A stretch of DNA of 64,000 nucleotides from Lonicera japonica (taxonomy: Eukaryota > Streptophyta > Magnoliopsida > Dipsacales > Caprifoliaceae): assembly GCA_021464415.1 (NCBI GenBank), contig CM038464.1, positions 57,525,328 to 57,589,327 of the forward strand, written 5' to 3'. Of this stretch, positions 43,601-54,584 are shown in pieces. Position 1 is the first letter of the stretch. Each line of letters starts with the position of its first letter. The notes under the pieces are model-generated. The model worked only from the letters and a program-made list of their open reading frames with translations. It was not told the origin of the DNA and did no database searches. A program made the translations under genes and the position numbers.

Positions 43601-46600
43601 ATCGTGGGGAAAGGGAAACGGATAAAATTCGCATCGTGGGGAACGCGAAGAATTCTTACTCAAAGAATTCGGGAAATTCCCATCTTGGGGAACGTGCGGT
43701 AAGTGTTATTTCCCATCGTGGGGAAAGGGAAACGGATAAAATTCGCATCGTGGGGAACGCGAAGAATTCTTACTCAAAGAATTCGGGAAATTCCCATCTT
43801 GGGGAACGTGCGGTAAGTGTTATTTCCCATCGTGGGGAAAGGGAAACGAATAAAATTCCCATCGTGGGGAACGCGAAGAATTCTTACTCAAAGAATTCGG
43901 GAAATTCCCATCTTGGGGAACGTGCGGTAAGTGTTATTTCCCATCGTGGGGAACGTGCGGTAAGTGTTATTTCCCATCGTGGGGAAACGGAAACGGATAA
44001 AATTCCCATCGTGGGGAACGCGAAGAATTCTTACTCAAAGAATTCGGGAAATTCCCATCTTGGGGAACGTGCGGTAAGTGTTATTTCCCATCGTGGGGAA
44101 ACGGAAACGAATAAAATTCCCATCGTGGGGAACGCGAAGAATTCTTACTCAAATTCGGGAAATTCACATCTTGGGGAACGTGCGGTAAGGGTTATATCCC
44201 TTCGTGGGGAAAGGGGATCGGAAGAAATTCCCATCGTGGGAAATGCGAAGAATTCCTAACTCTGAGGAATCCGAGAAAATTCCCTTCGTGGGGAACACGT
44301 GGAGTCGTTATTTCCCTTCGTGGGGAAAGGGGTTTCGGAAAAATTCCCATCGTGGGGAATGCGAAGAATTCCTAACTCTGAAGAATTCGGGGAATTCCCA
44401 TCTTGGGGAACGTGCGGTAAGTGTTATTTCCCATCGTGGGGAAAGGGAAACGGATAAAAATCCCATCGTGGGGAATGCGAAGAATTCTTACTCAAAGAAT
44501 TCGGGAAATTCCCATCTTGGGGAACGTGCGGTAAGTGTTATTTCCCATCGTGGGGAAACGGAAACGGATAAAATTCCCATCGTGGGGAACGCGAAGAATT
44601 CTTACTCAAAGAATTCGGGGAATTCCCATCTTGGGGAACGTGCGGTAAGTGTTATTTCCCATCGTGGGGAAACGGAAACGGATAAAATTCCCATCGTGGG
44701 GAACGCGAAGAATTCTTACTCAAAGAATTCGGGGAATTCCCATCTTGGGGAACGTGCGGTAAGTGTTATTTCCCATCGTGGGGAAAGGGAAACGGATAAA
44801 ATTTCCATCGTGGGGAACGCGAAGAATTCTTACTCAAAGAATTCGGGAAATTCCCATCTTGGGGAACGTGCGGTAAGTGTTATTTCCCATCGTGGGGAAA
44901 GGGAAACGGATAAAATTCCCATCGTGGGGAACGCGAAGAATTCTTACTCAAAGAATTCGGGAAATTCCCATCTTGGGGAACGTGCGGTAAGTGTTATTTC
45001 CCATCGTGGGGAAACGGAAACGGATAAAATTCCCATCGTGGGGAACGCGAAGAATTCTTACTCAAAGAATTCGGGGAATTCCCATCTTGGGGAACGTGCG
45101 TTAAGTGTTATTTCCCATCGTGGGGAAACGGAAACGGATAAAATTCCCATCGTGGGGAACGCGAAGAATTCTTACTCAAAGAATTCGGGAAATTCCCATC
45201 TTGGGGAACGTGCGGTAAGTGTTATTTCCCATCGTGGGGAAAGGGAAACGAATAAAATTCCCATCGTGGGGAACGCGAAGAATTCTTACTCAAAGAATTC
45301 GGGAAATTCTCATCTTGGGGAACGTGCGGTAAGGGTTATATCCCTTCGTGGGGAAAGGGGATCGGAAGAAATTCCCATCGTGGGAAATGCGAAGAATTCC
45401 CAACTCTGAGGAATCCGAGAAAATTCCCTTCGTGGGGAACACGTGGAGTCGTTATTTCCCTTCGTGGGGAAAGGGGTTTCGGAAAAATTCCCATCGTGGG
45501 GAATGCGAAGAATTCCTAACTCTGAAGAATTCGGGGAATTCCCATCTTGGGGAACGTGCGGTAAGTGTTATTTCCCATCGTGGGGAAAGGGAAACGGATA
45601 AAAATCCCATCGTGGGGAATGCGAAGAATTCTTACTCAAAGAATTCGGGAAATTTCCATCTTGGGGAACGTGCGGTAAGGGTTATATCCCTTCGTGGGGA
45701 AAGGGGATCGGAAGAAATTCCCATCGTGGGAAATGCGAAGAATTCCTAACTCTGAGGAATCCGAGAAAATTCCCTTCGTGGGGAACACGTGGAGTCGTTA
45801 TTTCCCTTCGTGGGGAAAGGGGTTTCGGAAAAATTCCCATCGTGGGGAATGCGAAGAATTCCTAACTCTGAAGAATTCGGGGAATTCCCATCTTGGGGAA
45901 CGTGCGGTAAGTGTTATTTCCCATCGTGGGGAAAGGGAAACGGATAAAAATCCCATCGTGGAACGAATGCGAAGAATTCTTACTCAAAGAATTCGGGAAA
46001 TTCCCATCTTGGGGAACGTGCGGTAAGTGTTATTTCCCATCGTGGGGAAAGGGAAACGGATAAAATTCCCATCGTGGGGAACGCGAAGAATTCTTACTCA
46101 AAGAATTCGGGGAATTCCCATCTTGGGGAACGTGCGGTAAGTGTTATTTCCCATCGTGGGGAAAGGGAAACGGATAAAATTCGCATCGTGGGGAACGCGA
46201 AGAATTCTTACTCAAAGAATTCGGGAAATTCCCATCTTGGGGAACGTGCGGTAAGTGTTATTTCCCATCGTGGGGAAAGGGAAACGGATAAAATTCGCAT
46301 CGTGGGGAACGCGAAGAATTCTTACTCAAAGAATTCGGGAAATTCCCATCTTGGGGAACGTGCGGTAAGTGTTATTTCCCATCGTGGGGAAAGGGAAACG
46401 AATAAAATTCCCATCGTGGGGAACGCGAAGAATTCTTACTCAAAGAATTCGGGAAATTCCCATCTTGGGGAACGTGCGGTAAGGGTTATATCCCTTCGTG
46501 GGGAAAGGGGATCGGAAGAAATTCCCATCGTGGGAAATGCGAAGAATTCCTAACTCTGAGGAATCCGAGAAAATTCCCTTCGTGGGGAACACGTGGAGTC

Positions 46601-47962
46601 GTTATTTCCCTTCGTGGGGAAAGGGGTTTCGGAAAAATTTCCATCGTGAGGAATGCGAAGAATTCCTAACTCTGAAGAATTCGGGGAATTCCCATCTTGG
46701 GGAACGTGCGGTAAGTGTTATTTCCCATCGTGGGGAAAGGGAAACGGATAAAAATCCCATCGTGGGGAATGCGAAGAATTCTTACTCAAAGAATTCGGGA
46801 AATTCCCATCTTGGGGAACGTGCGGTAAGTGTTATTTCCCATCGTGGGGAAACGGAAACGGATAAAATTCCCATCGTGGGGAACGCGAAGAATTCTTACT
46901 CAAAGAATTCGGGGAATTCCCATCTTGGGGAACGTGCGGTAAGTGTTATTTCCCATCGTGGGGAAAGGGAAACGGATAAAATTCCTATCGTGGGGAACGC
47001 GAAAAATTCTTACTCAAAGAGTTCGGGAAATTCCCATCTTGGGGAACGTGCGGTAAGTGTTATTTCCCATCGTGGGGAAACGAAAACGGATAAAATTCCC
47101 ATCGTGGGGAACGCGAAGAATTCTTACTCAAAGAATTCGGGGAATTCCCATCTTGGGGAACGTGCGGTAAGTGTTATTTCCCATCGTGGGGAAAGGGAAA
47201 CGGATAAAATTTCCATCGTGGGGAACGCGAAGAATTCTTACTCAAAGAATTCGGGAAATTCCCATCTTGGGGAACGTGCGGTAAGTGTTATTTCCCATCG
47301 TGGGGAAAGGGAAACGGATAAAATTCCCATCGTGGGAAACGCGAAGAATTCTTACTCAAAGAATTCGGGAAATTCCCATCTTGGGGAACGTGCGGTAAGT
47401 GTTATTTCCCATCGTGGGGAAACGGAAACGGATAAAATTCCCATCGTGGGGAACGCGAAGAATTCTTACTCAAAGAATTCGGGGAATTCCCATCTTGGGG
47501 AACGTGCGTTAAGTGTTATTTCCCATCGTGGGGAAAGGGAAACGGATAAAATTCCCATCGTGGGGAACGCGAAGAATTCTTACTCAAAGAATTCGGGAAA
47601 TTCCCATCTTGGGGAACGTGCAGTAAGTGTTATTTCCCATCGTGGGGAAAGGGAAACGGATAAAATTCGCATCGTGGGGAACGCGAAGAATTCTTACTCA
47701 AAGAATTCGGGAAATTCCCATCTTGGGGAACGTGCGGTAAGTGTTATTTCCCATCGTGGGGAAAGGGAAACGGATAAAATTCGCATCGTGGGGAACGCGA
47801 AGAATTCTTACTCAAAGAATTCGGGAAATTCCCATCTTGGGGAACGTGCGGTAAGTGTTATTTCCCATCGTGGGGAAACAGAAACGGATAAAATTCCCAT
47901 CGTGGGGAACGCGAAGAATTCTTACTCAAAGAATTCGGGAAATTCCCATCTTGGGGAACGTT
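40686..47962 (-). repeat. 114-bp hairpin tandem array in 3' region of element 2
   Basis: About 7.2 kb of repeats with a 114-bp unit. Each unit holds TTTCCC-ATCGT-GGGGAAA, TTCCCATCGTGGGGAA, TTCCCATCTTGGGGAA and GAATTCTT-ACTCA-AAGAATTC, all small hairpins. The left edge (40686-41200) has the most diverged and shortest units. A variant block containing GAATTCCTAACTCTGAGGAAT and GTGGAGTCGTTATTTCCC recurs about every 350 or 800-1150 bp (near 41790, 42820, 43165, 44220, 45365, 45710, 46515), showing higher-order duplication. The unit length is a multiple of three, so long plus-strand frames appear by chance. Tat elements are known to carry such arrays between pol and the 3' LTR. Confidence 0.96.
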
Positions 47963-47989
47963 GCCATGGTTATTCAGACACTGCTTTGT

Positions 47990-48770
47990 TGATTTAAGAA
48001 TAATATGCTAAAGAGAACTGCTTCGCAAGTTGGAGTGTCTTTCTTTCCCATTCCTTTCTACCCTCAGTTTTGACCTTTGGCTTTATCGGGAGTCCAAATT
48101 TTGGATCAACTTTTCCTAAAATAGTCGAACCGTTGTGCAGGGTTTTGGGATCTGACATTTCTTTACCCTCAGCCTTCCTCTCTTCGGTCATGGGGATAGA
48201 ATTTCGCTTGGATGTCTCAATTATCCTTAAACTACCCTCTGATTTTTCTACAGGAAAGATGCTGGTCCTGTATCGTTTTCTGTTTTTCGATACCCTTATT
48301 GTTCCCTCTTTTGATTATCCGGCCTTTTCATTTTGGGCTTTCGGACTTTCCTTGTCTTTTTATTTCTTGACTTTTTCCAAAACAGGAGCCTTACTCACCT
48401 AAGATGTAGCCCTCCGCCTTTTGGCACAGCTGTCACTCTTAGTGTGGCTCTCCCTGTTGATTTTCTTCATTTCTGTTTTTCTCACTTTTTCTCTCTTGGA
48501 CCAACGGGATTTTACCCTTTTCTACTATTTCAATTTTTTCTGGTACCCGATTCTTCTTTTAAACCTTCCCTGTTTATCAACCAGATTCGAGCCTTACTGA
48601 TAATAGATCGATCTTTTTGAATTTCGGTTCCTCCACGGACTTTTGGAATGTCAAACTTCGGGCATTGATCAGTCATCTCGTGCGTGTGTGAGTCTTGGTC
48701 CTCTTGTGTTGAAAAAAGGTTGATTCAGAACTTGTCTCTTTTTTTTTTTTTTTTTTTTTTTGGTCAAACT
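47990..48770. other. Pyrimidine-rich spacer (purine-rich on element strand)
   Basis: Between the array and the promoter of the antisense PMD gene. TACCCTCAG occurs several times here and also on the other side of the array (40568-40600). A run of about 23 T lies at 48739-48761. I see no supported gene. Confidence 0.55.
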
Positions 48771-48783
48771 GGTCAAAAATGAG

Positions 48784-48892
48784 GATAGCCGCACGGGGTA
48801 GCCGCAGGGCGTGCGGCTGGGAGCATGCGGTTGGGGGTAGCCGCAGGGTTTGACCCCCCAGCCGTACGGCTGGCTCCTTATTCCTATAAATA
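48784..48892 (+). promoter_or_regulatory. Promoter of antisense PMD gene: CpG palindrome array and TATA box
   Basis: Units TAGCCGCACGG, TAGCCGCAGGGCGTGCGGCT, CATGCGGTTGG and the perfect 16-bp palindrome CCAGCCGTACGGCTGG (48858-48873) precede TATAAATA at 48885-48892. These are the same motifs as in this element's LTRs. Confidence 0.85.
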
Positions 48893-49001
48893 GTGGCCTG
48901 TTTGACTCATTTCTCACCACTTCTTCTTGCAATCTCTCTCTCTAGCATATAAATATCCAATTTTTAAAAAGTTTTAGCGAGTGTCTTATACAAAGTGAGT
49001 G

Positions 49002-52000
49002 ATGGCGTTTGCGAGGCTACTATCGATTTTTGTTTTCATGATGATGGGGGGCCCACCGGAGGGCGGGGAGGTGCCGGAGCTACTCCCTGGCGATGAGATA
49101 GACTCTATCACAGCGATGATGGACGGCCGATTAGTTTGTGCGAGGCATCATGACGATTGGGAGGGGGTGGCCTGGGAGGGGCCACTGGGGGCAGACGGGT
49201 CGCTGCAGCGACCGATGTACCGTGATGTGCCCTTGATCTCGCCGGGAGAGGGGCGGGAGTGGCTGCTGATGGAGCCTGCCGCACACGAGATCCGGCACCG
49301 TACTCGGGTATATTTTGATTTTTTAGTATATGATATTTTAAAATATGCAATGCCATGATATGCATGAAATATGATGAATTTAATAATTACTTTCCATAAT
49401 CGACATACTTAACATAGTTTACTTTAATCTAAATTTTATTAAAACACGTGGTTGTGACAGAGGAGTGGACGTTGTCGTGGTATCACTCGTGCTGCACCGG
49501 AGTTACGAGATCAGCTACCCCCGTTGGTGAGGGCCTACTTGAGTGCGACCCCGTTCGGACGATTCATCGAGGTGCTGCCTGGCGGAGATTTCCAGCGATC
49601 GGTGAGTTTGCCGACAGTACTGGGGGAGAGATGGTGGGATACGACGCACACCTTCCATTGGAGTTGGGGCGAGATGACGTTGACCCCGGAGGACGTGTTC
49701 GTGCTGACGGGACTGCCCTTTGGAGGAGAGGCTCTGTCGCCCAACCCTCGGTTGCGAGTTACACTAGATGGGATGGGAGCGGCACTGGGTTGGAGACCGA
49801 GTCGGATCATGGCAGACGGGATCCCCCACACTGCGATGGTGCATCACATCGAGGCGGAGAGCGAGAGGTTTGGGGACGGACCGATGACACGACAGGAGGT
49901 TCGACAGCTGTCTCGGTGCTTCCTATTGCTATTGATACACGACTTCTTCTATGCACGGGGCGGCGACAACCTACGGCTATGGTGGCTGCCTTATCTGCGA
50001 TTCTTCAACCAGCTGTACACATTTGCCTGGGGAGGTTATGTATTGGCGGTGTTGTACGAGTCGATGGATTTGGTGTGCCGGCACATGGAGCTCAACCATC
50101 GCGGACTGGTCACGCTTTGGGAGGTAATTATTTAAATTAAAAACTCATTTATCTTTTTACGAGAAAAGCATGTGATTATTATATAAAAACTGACGGTTCT
50201 ATTAATTGTGATAATTTGTGACAGATGTGGTTCATTGCGCATACCCATCAGGGTATTGGTCAGATCCATATGCACCCGACCTTCGCAGATGAGTTCCCGC
50301 TCTTCAGACGGTATTACAGCGGGAACATAGTTGGGGTGTATCGGTATCTGACCCCGGACGTCAGTGCGGGCGACGTCTCAGGCCTCCAGCTAGACCGGGT
50401 ATGAGATTGACTTAACTGAAATTTTAATTATATTTGAAAAAGAAAGTTGAGTTATTTATTAGCGTATGTGTGATGTGGCAGGTGGAGTGGAGCCCATGGC
50501 CCGCATTTGTGACGCAGCAGTGGGGGTATGCGGATGCGTTGGTGGCGGCTCGTTCGAGGCGATTGTTCCTGCACGAGTATGGGGCAGCTTTCTACCTGGG
50601 GGAGCGCGTGGTGCGGCAGCACACTCCCGGGTTGGGATTCAGAGTTCCGGCCTGGCCTCCAGCGGCAATGAGGCGGCCGGGCACGCTATCTGGAGAGGAG
50701 CGGGCTGCTTTCTTGGGAGGCGTCCCGATGGAGGGTTTGCTGGTTGAGGGAGAGTATGGGACCTTCGTGCACCGCTACTTGATGCGAGAGATGAGGGGGG
50801 TGCGCGAAAGAGTAATATACGCGAGGTATGCCGCACTTGGAGGAGATCCATTATTCATCCGGGGGCAGCTGTACATGTCACAGAGGGTCCCACATCAGTC
50901 TGCCCCTGCGCCGAACCGGAGGGCTAAGGGGATTGCGGATTCGGACGATGAGGATCCGCATGGCGAGAGGGATGAGGAGCCGCAGCCTGTGGAGGAGGAG
51001 GAGGAGGACGACGAAGGGGGGTCGGAGGAGGTGCCCTTGGGAGGAGGCAATGGTGGGTCGCCCCTGGTTGGGTCAGGCGGAGTAGGGGTCGAGGGGCCGG
51101 CTGCTGCGGTCTCGCCTGGACGAGGTAGGGCTACGAGGGGCGGGAGGAGTCCATTGGGAGGTAGGAGTCCTGTATCGAGGCCACCTATTCCACCGTCGAT
51201 GGGGGGGAGGACACCCCAGTTGTCGTCAGAGGATATATGGCAGATGCTGGAGTCGGCGCAGACACCCGGGGGACGCGGGTCAATGTCAGGATCATCGCCT
51301 GTCTATGGGTCCGGCGATATGGATTGGGCCCAGCACGTATCTTTCTCGCCGTTGCTGCGCACGCCCGTGGGGTCGCCAGGTGCTGGATCAGTGGGGTTGA
51401 GGCCATACTCGTTGTCTACCCCTTCCTCAGGAGCGGCTCGCGGCATAGTCTTCCGGGAGTTACGAGAGAGGGAGGTCCAGCTGGGAGTGGAGGCGGGCAT
51501 CGGTCAGACTCTGGCTGGTGAGGGCGGTGATAAAGGGAAAGGGAAGGCGGTGGCGCCCGAGTCGGAGATGGGAGAGGACACCGGGGAGGACATACCCCCG
51601 GTAGGCGGCGCTGGTGGAGCTGGTCCGTCACAGGCTCCTGAGGGTGGACCATTGGCGTCGTACTCGATCCCGGAGTACCCTCGGGATATCCCTTACTTGG
51701 ATTTCGGTTTACCCAAGCAATACCGGATCCCTGACATACCTGAGGGTGATGAGCGGATGGGGGCCCTAGCACACGTCTCGGGCGAGGAGGTAAGGTTTCT
51801 TTTTAAACAGTTGAGTATATGCGACTTATGAATGTTACTGATTGGTAATTTTGGTTTCGGCAGAGAGGTTCGTTCCTACTTCGCGAGGTAGCTGAGTTGC
51901 TGAAGAGCTATTTCAACATGTACGGACTGCTAACGTTTGCGGCTCCTTTCCCGGTGGAGTACATGGGGCGGTACAGCAGGCGCTTGGCGGGTGATACGAC

Positions 52001-52196
52001 TGCTACCTATCACCCCTCTCGGTCACGGTCTCGGTCGGCGGCGCCGTCTCAGTCGGTTCAGCAGTCGAGGCGTACATCCCGTCTTGGTCCTTCTCCTCAT
52101 GGCGAGGGTCGTACGATCTCGGAGAGTCCGGCGGAGGGCGCGGGAGAGACGGAAGCGAAGCGGCCGCGTACGATGGATCCTCCTCCTCAGCGTTGA
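49002..52196 (+). CDS. Antisense plant-mobile-domain (PMD) protein of element 2, five exons, about 927 aa
   Basis: Exons 49002-49307, 49461-50123, 50225-50398, 50482-51789 and 51864-52196, joined by four short phase-0 introns, each GT...AG (acceptors GACAG, GACAG, GGCAG, GGCAG). No stop or frameshift is seen in 927 codons. Residues about 103-330 form the PMD, with RAAPELRDQLPPLVRAYLS, WWDTTHTFHWSWGEMTLTP, EDVFVLTGLPFGG and LLIHDFFYARGG; exon 4 continues with VEWSPWPAF, then a long Gly/Glu/Pro-rich low-complexity stretch; exon 5 ends with a Ser-Arg-rich basic tail suggesting a nuclear protein. PMD proteins of the MAIN/MAIL1 group act in gene expression and transposon silencing in Arabidopsis; PMDs are also often carried by transposable elements. 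The start follows a TATA box by about 110 bp. Being intact inside a retroelement with broken pol is unusual. Its function is not known. Confidence 0.85.
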
Positions 52197-52757
52197 TGGT
52201 TCGATGGTTTAGGTTTAGAAAAAACAATTTTAATTTAAGTAGTTACTTTAAGTTATGTTTTTAATAATAAAAACTTTGTTAATTTAGTGGTTAATTTAAA
52301 TGTATTTGTTTTGTTAGGAAAAGATGTCATTTTATCAGTGTGATCGGTTTTGCTTTATAAATAAAATATTTATGATTTTTTTAGAAAAAAACATGTTTGC
52401 TTGTGTTGTGATGTGAATGTTATAATGTTGTTGTGAATGTGTTTGGAAAAAAAAAAAAAAGAAGTTATTTTATACATGTTGGCAAAATTATTATGAACTT
52501 GATTTAATTAATTACATTCGTTGGCGAACGTATCATAAGTGTTTGTGGAAGAAGCGTTACTAGTGGTTGAATTTAATTACAAAAATGGTCAAGTACTCGT
52601 GTTGGCAAGTGATTATTAAATTTATATGTATGCAATGAATGGATAGTTCTTCCTGAATAGAGTCTGGCAATATTCTTACCATGATGTATTATTGTGAAGA
52701 AGAATGATGGAAAACGAAAATTTGGAAAAACAGAGGTTTTTGGCCAAGGGGGAGAGC
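52197..52757. other. Spacer between the two antisense genes
   Basis: About 560 bp, AT-rich, with AATAAA-like signals (52260-52275 and 52350-52370) that could serve polyadenylation of the PMD gene. An A-run lies at 52447-52460. No gene seen. Confidence 0.6.
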
Positions 52758-52954
52758 CAACCGCACGCCCTACCCGCAAGGGTAGCCGTACGGTTGGTAG
52801 CCAGCCGTACGGTTGGGAGGCTAGCCGTACGGTTGGCAGCCAGCCATGCGGTTGGCACCCAGCCGTGCGGTTGGCACCCAGCCGTGCGGTTGGCACCCAG
52901 CCGTGCGGTTGGCACCCAGCCGTGCGGTTGGCCTGTGTATTTTTGCTATAAAAA
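52758..52954 (+). promoter_or_regulatory. Promoter of second antisense gene: CpG repeats and LTR-like core promoter
   Basis: Three AGCCGTACGGTTGG units, then five 19-bp repeats CCAGCCGTGCGGTTGGCAC, then GCGGTTGGCCTGTG and TTTTTGCTATAAAAAG (TATA at 52947-52954). The LTR core promoter has the same order: GCGGTTGGCCTCTT ... TTTTTGCTATAAATAG. This points to common descent of the two promoters or copying from the LTR. Confidence 0.9.
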
Positions 52955-53040
52955 GAGCGCGAATTTGCCCATTTTTCTCATCAAAATCACTATTCACTCT
53001 ACCTTCTAGCCTAAAAGTAGATCATCTTTCTTTTGCCAAC

Positions 53041-54275
53041 ATGTCTATCTTCCGTACCAATGCTGCATTTTCTCTCTTGTCCGATTTCGTATCTTTGGCC
53101 GAGGCCGATTGCGGTCTCAACTGGGGCGACTTGAGCCACCTTCACCGTTGGTGCTTGCACGAGATCAACTATTCGTTCCTGCTTGGTTTGGCTGAGTTCT
53201 GGGATGCTGAGGATCATTGCTTCCGTATTGGGTTAGACGAGCTCTGCCCAACGATCGAGGAGTTTACCTTACTGATGCGCCAGGACCTCTCATGGCCGTT
53301 GGCGTCGTTGCGGGATTCTAGGAGCCCTCTGGGGTCATGCTAGCGGAGTTCTTTGGTTTACGGGAGAGTGAGTGCCGGGACATGATTGTAGACGGACAGC
53401 TCCACTTACGTCGCTTGTGTGACTTCTTCTTGTAGCATGGCGATGATCCGTCTTATTTTTCAGGTTGGACTGCTGCCTGTATGATCTTTACTTTTTCCCA
53501 GATGCTTTTAGTTACCGATGATGCGATTATGGTTGATCCTCTTATTATTCGAGTTATATCTGAGGCTAGACGCGGCCATTTGGTGACTCCCATTTTACTG
53601 GCAGAGACACTGAATGGTTTGGATGCCGTGGTTCAGTGCCGACTTAGCCATTTTCGGGGTAGCCCCTATCTGCTGTATATGTGGGTTACTGAGAGGTTTC
53701 GGTATTTGGGGATCCGACTTCCCTGGGATTCCCGGCATTTCTTTCTTCGCCCCGACTATGCCCTGATCCATCGTTTGTCTTCTTTCGACTGGGCCGTGCG
53801 TTTTTCTGAGTCTTCCTCGTCGATCCGTTGGGATATCCCATGGTGGCGCATGAGGACCATGATTATGAGTATGGGTGGGCAGAACTTCCTCAGATTCCGT
53901 GGTTTACGAGAGACGTCTTACTACATACCCAGCCGTTTGACTAGACAGTTCGGCCTTCCTCTGGGTATACCTCTCCCCCTGAGAGATTTTTCTTCAGTTG
54001 CGCTGCCTATTACCCCGAGGCTGGAGACGACTTTACGAGGTCTGTGGTCTACTCATTTTATTCATTGATTCCATGGAGGAGAGCTCGGCATTACCCAGGT
54101 GACTCGGTCTGACGTTGTACTACATGTTTGGCGTCGGGTTCGTCAGACCATTGAGCACGAGCCTATGATGATGAGGTGGTTTAGGTTTGCGGATTCACGT
54201 GTGACGGAGGAGACAGTACTTGCTTCATATCAGACTATGGATCGAGAGAGGATCTTGTACTCTGCTTCTGACTGA
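53041..54275 (+). pseudogene. Second antisense gene of element 2, DUF7745-like, broken
   Basis: ATG at 53041 (MSIFRTNAAFSLLSDFV) starts about 87 bp after the TATA box. The sequence GLAEFWDAEDHCFRIG and DELCPTIEEFTLLM matches the pattern of a plant domain of unknown function common in retroelement-associated proteins (DUF7745, fWDp..rcF.fg..EL.PT.EEY..LL), and LTDDAIMVDPLI ... HFLRPDYALIHRL continues it. About 410 codons in all. Damage: a one-base shift near 53315, stops at about 53321, 53435 and 54066, with the frame otherwise kept to TGA at 54273-54275. It ends 310 bp from the pol stop, tail to tail. Its partner gene upstream is intact. Whether any protein is made is doubtful. Confidence 0.65.
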
Positions 54276-54584
54276 TGTTTTTGATGTTTAGGTTAGGTTT
54301 GGTACATTGCTTCTTTATGAAAGCTTCTTTGTATGTAGGTAGGCGGGTCTGTAGAAAAAGTTTGTAGGAGCTTGGTAGGTTGTTGACATGAAAACGTATG
54401 TAGTAGCCTGACTTTGATTATATATATGGAAAATCTCTTTCTGTCTCCCTTTTTTGCTTTCAAATGGATGGATATTATTATAATGAATAGACCGGGCCTG
54501 ATTTCAGGTTGCCTACGTTTCCCCCAGAGATTTTTTTTTTTTTTTTGGGGGGGGCTCAGGTCTTCGTAGTTCATGATTACAATC
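54276..54584. other. Convergent 3' ends of antisense gene and pol
   Basis: Short spacer with a T-run (54531-54546) next to a G-run. Both genes converge here, so polyadenylation signals for either strand are expected; ATATATGG around 54420 is the only AT-rich candidate seen. Confidence 0.45.

Noticed and set aside
41462..47997. Plus-strand frames up to 499 codons encoding a 38-residue repeat (GNSHLGERAVSVISHRGE)
   Set aside because: The unit is 114 bp, a multiple of three, so one stop-free frame stays open through the array. Frames break at each variant block and there is no promoter or conserved start. Taken as repetition artefact, although translation cannot be excluded.
51185..51772. Minus-strand frames opposite PMD exon 4
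   Set aside because: Shadow frames of a GC-rich low-complexity coding exon; the plus-strand frame has consistent splice sites and homology.
52704..53009. Reading frames rich in AVGTQPCGWHPAVRL through the promoter repeats at 52758-52932
   Set aside because: They are translations of the 19-bp CpG repeat upstream of the TATA box; the same DNA is promoter-like and homologous to LTR U3.
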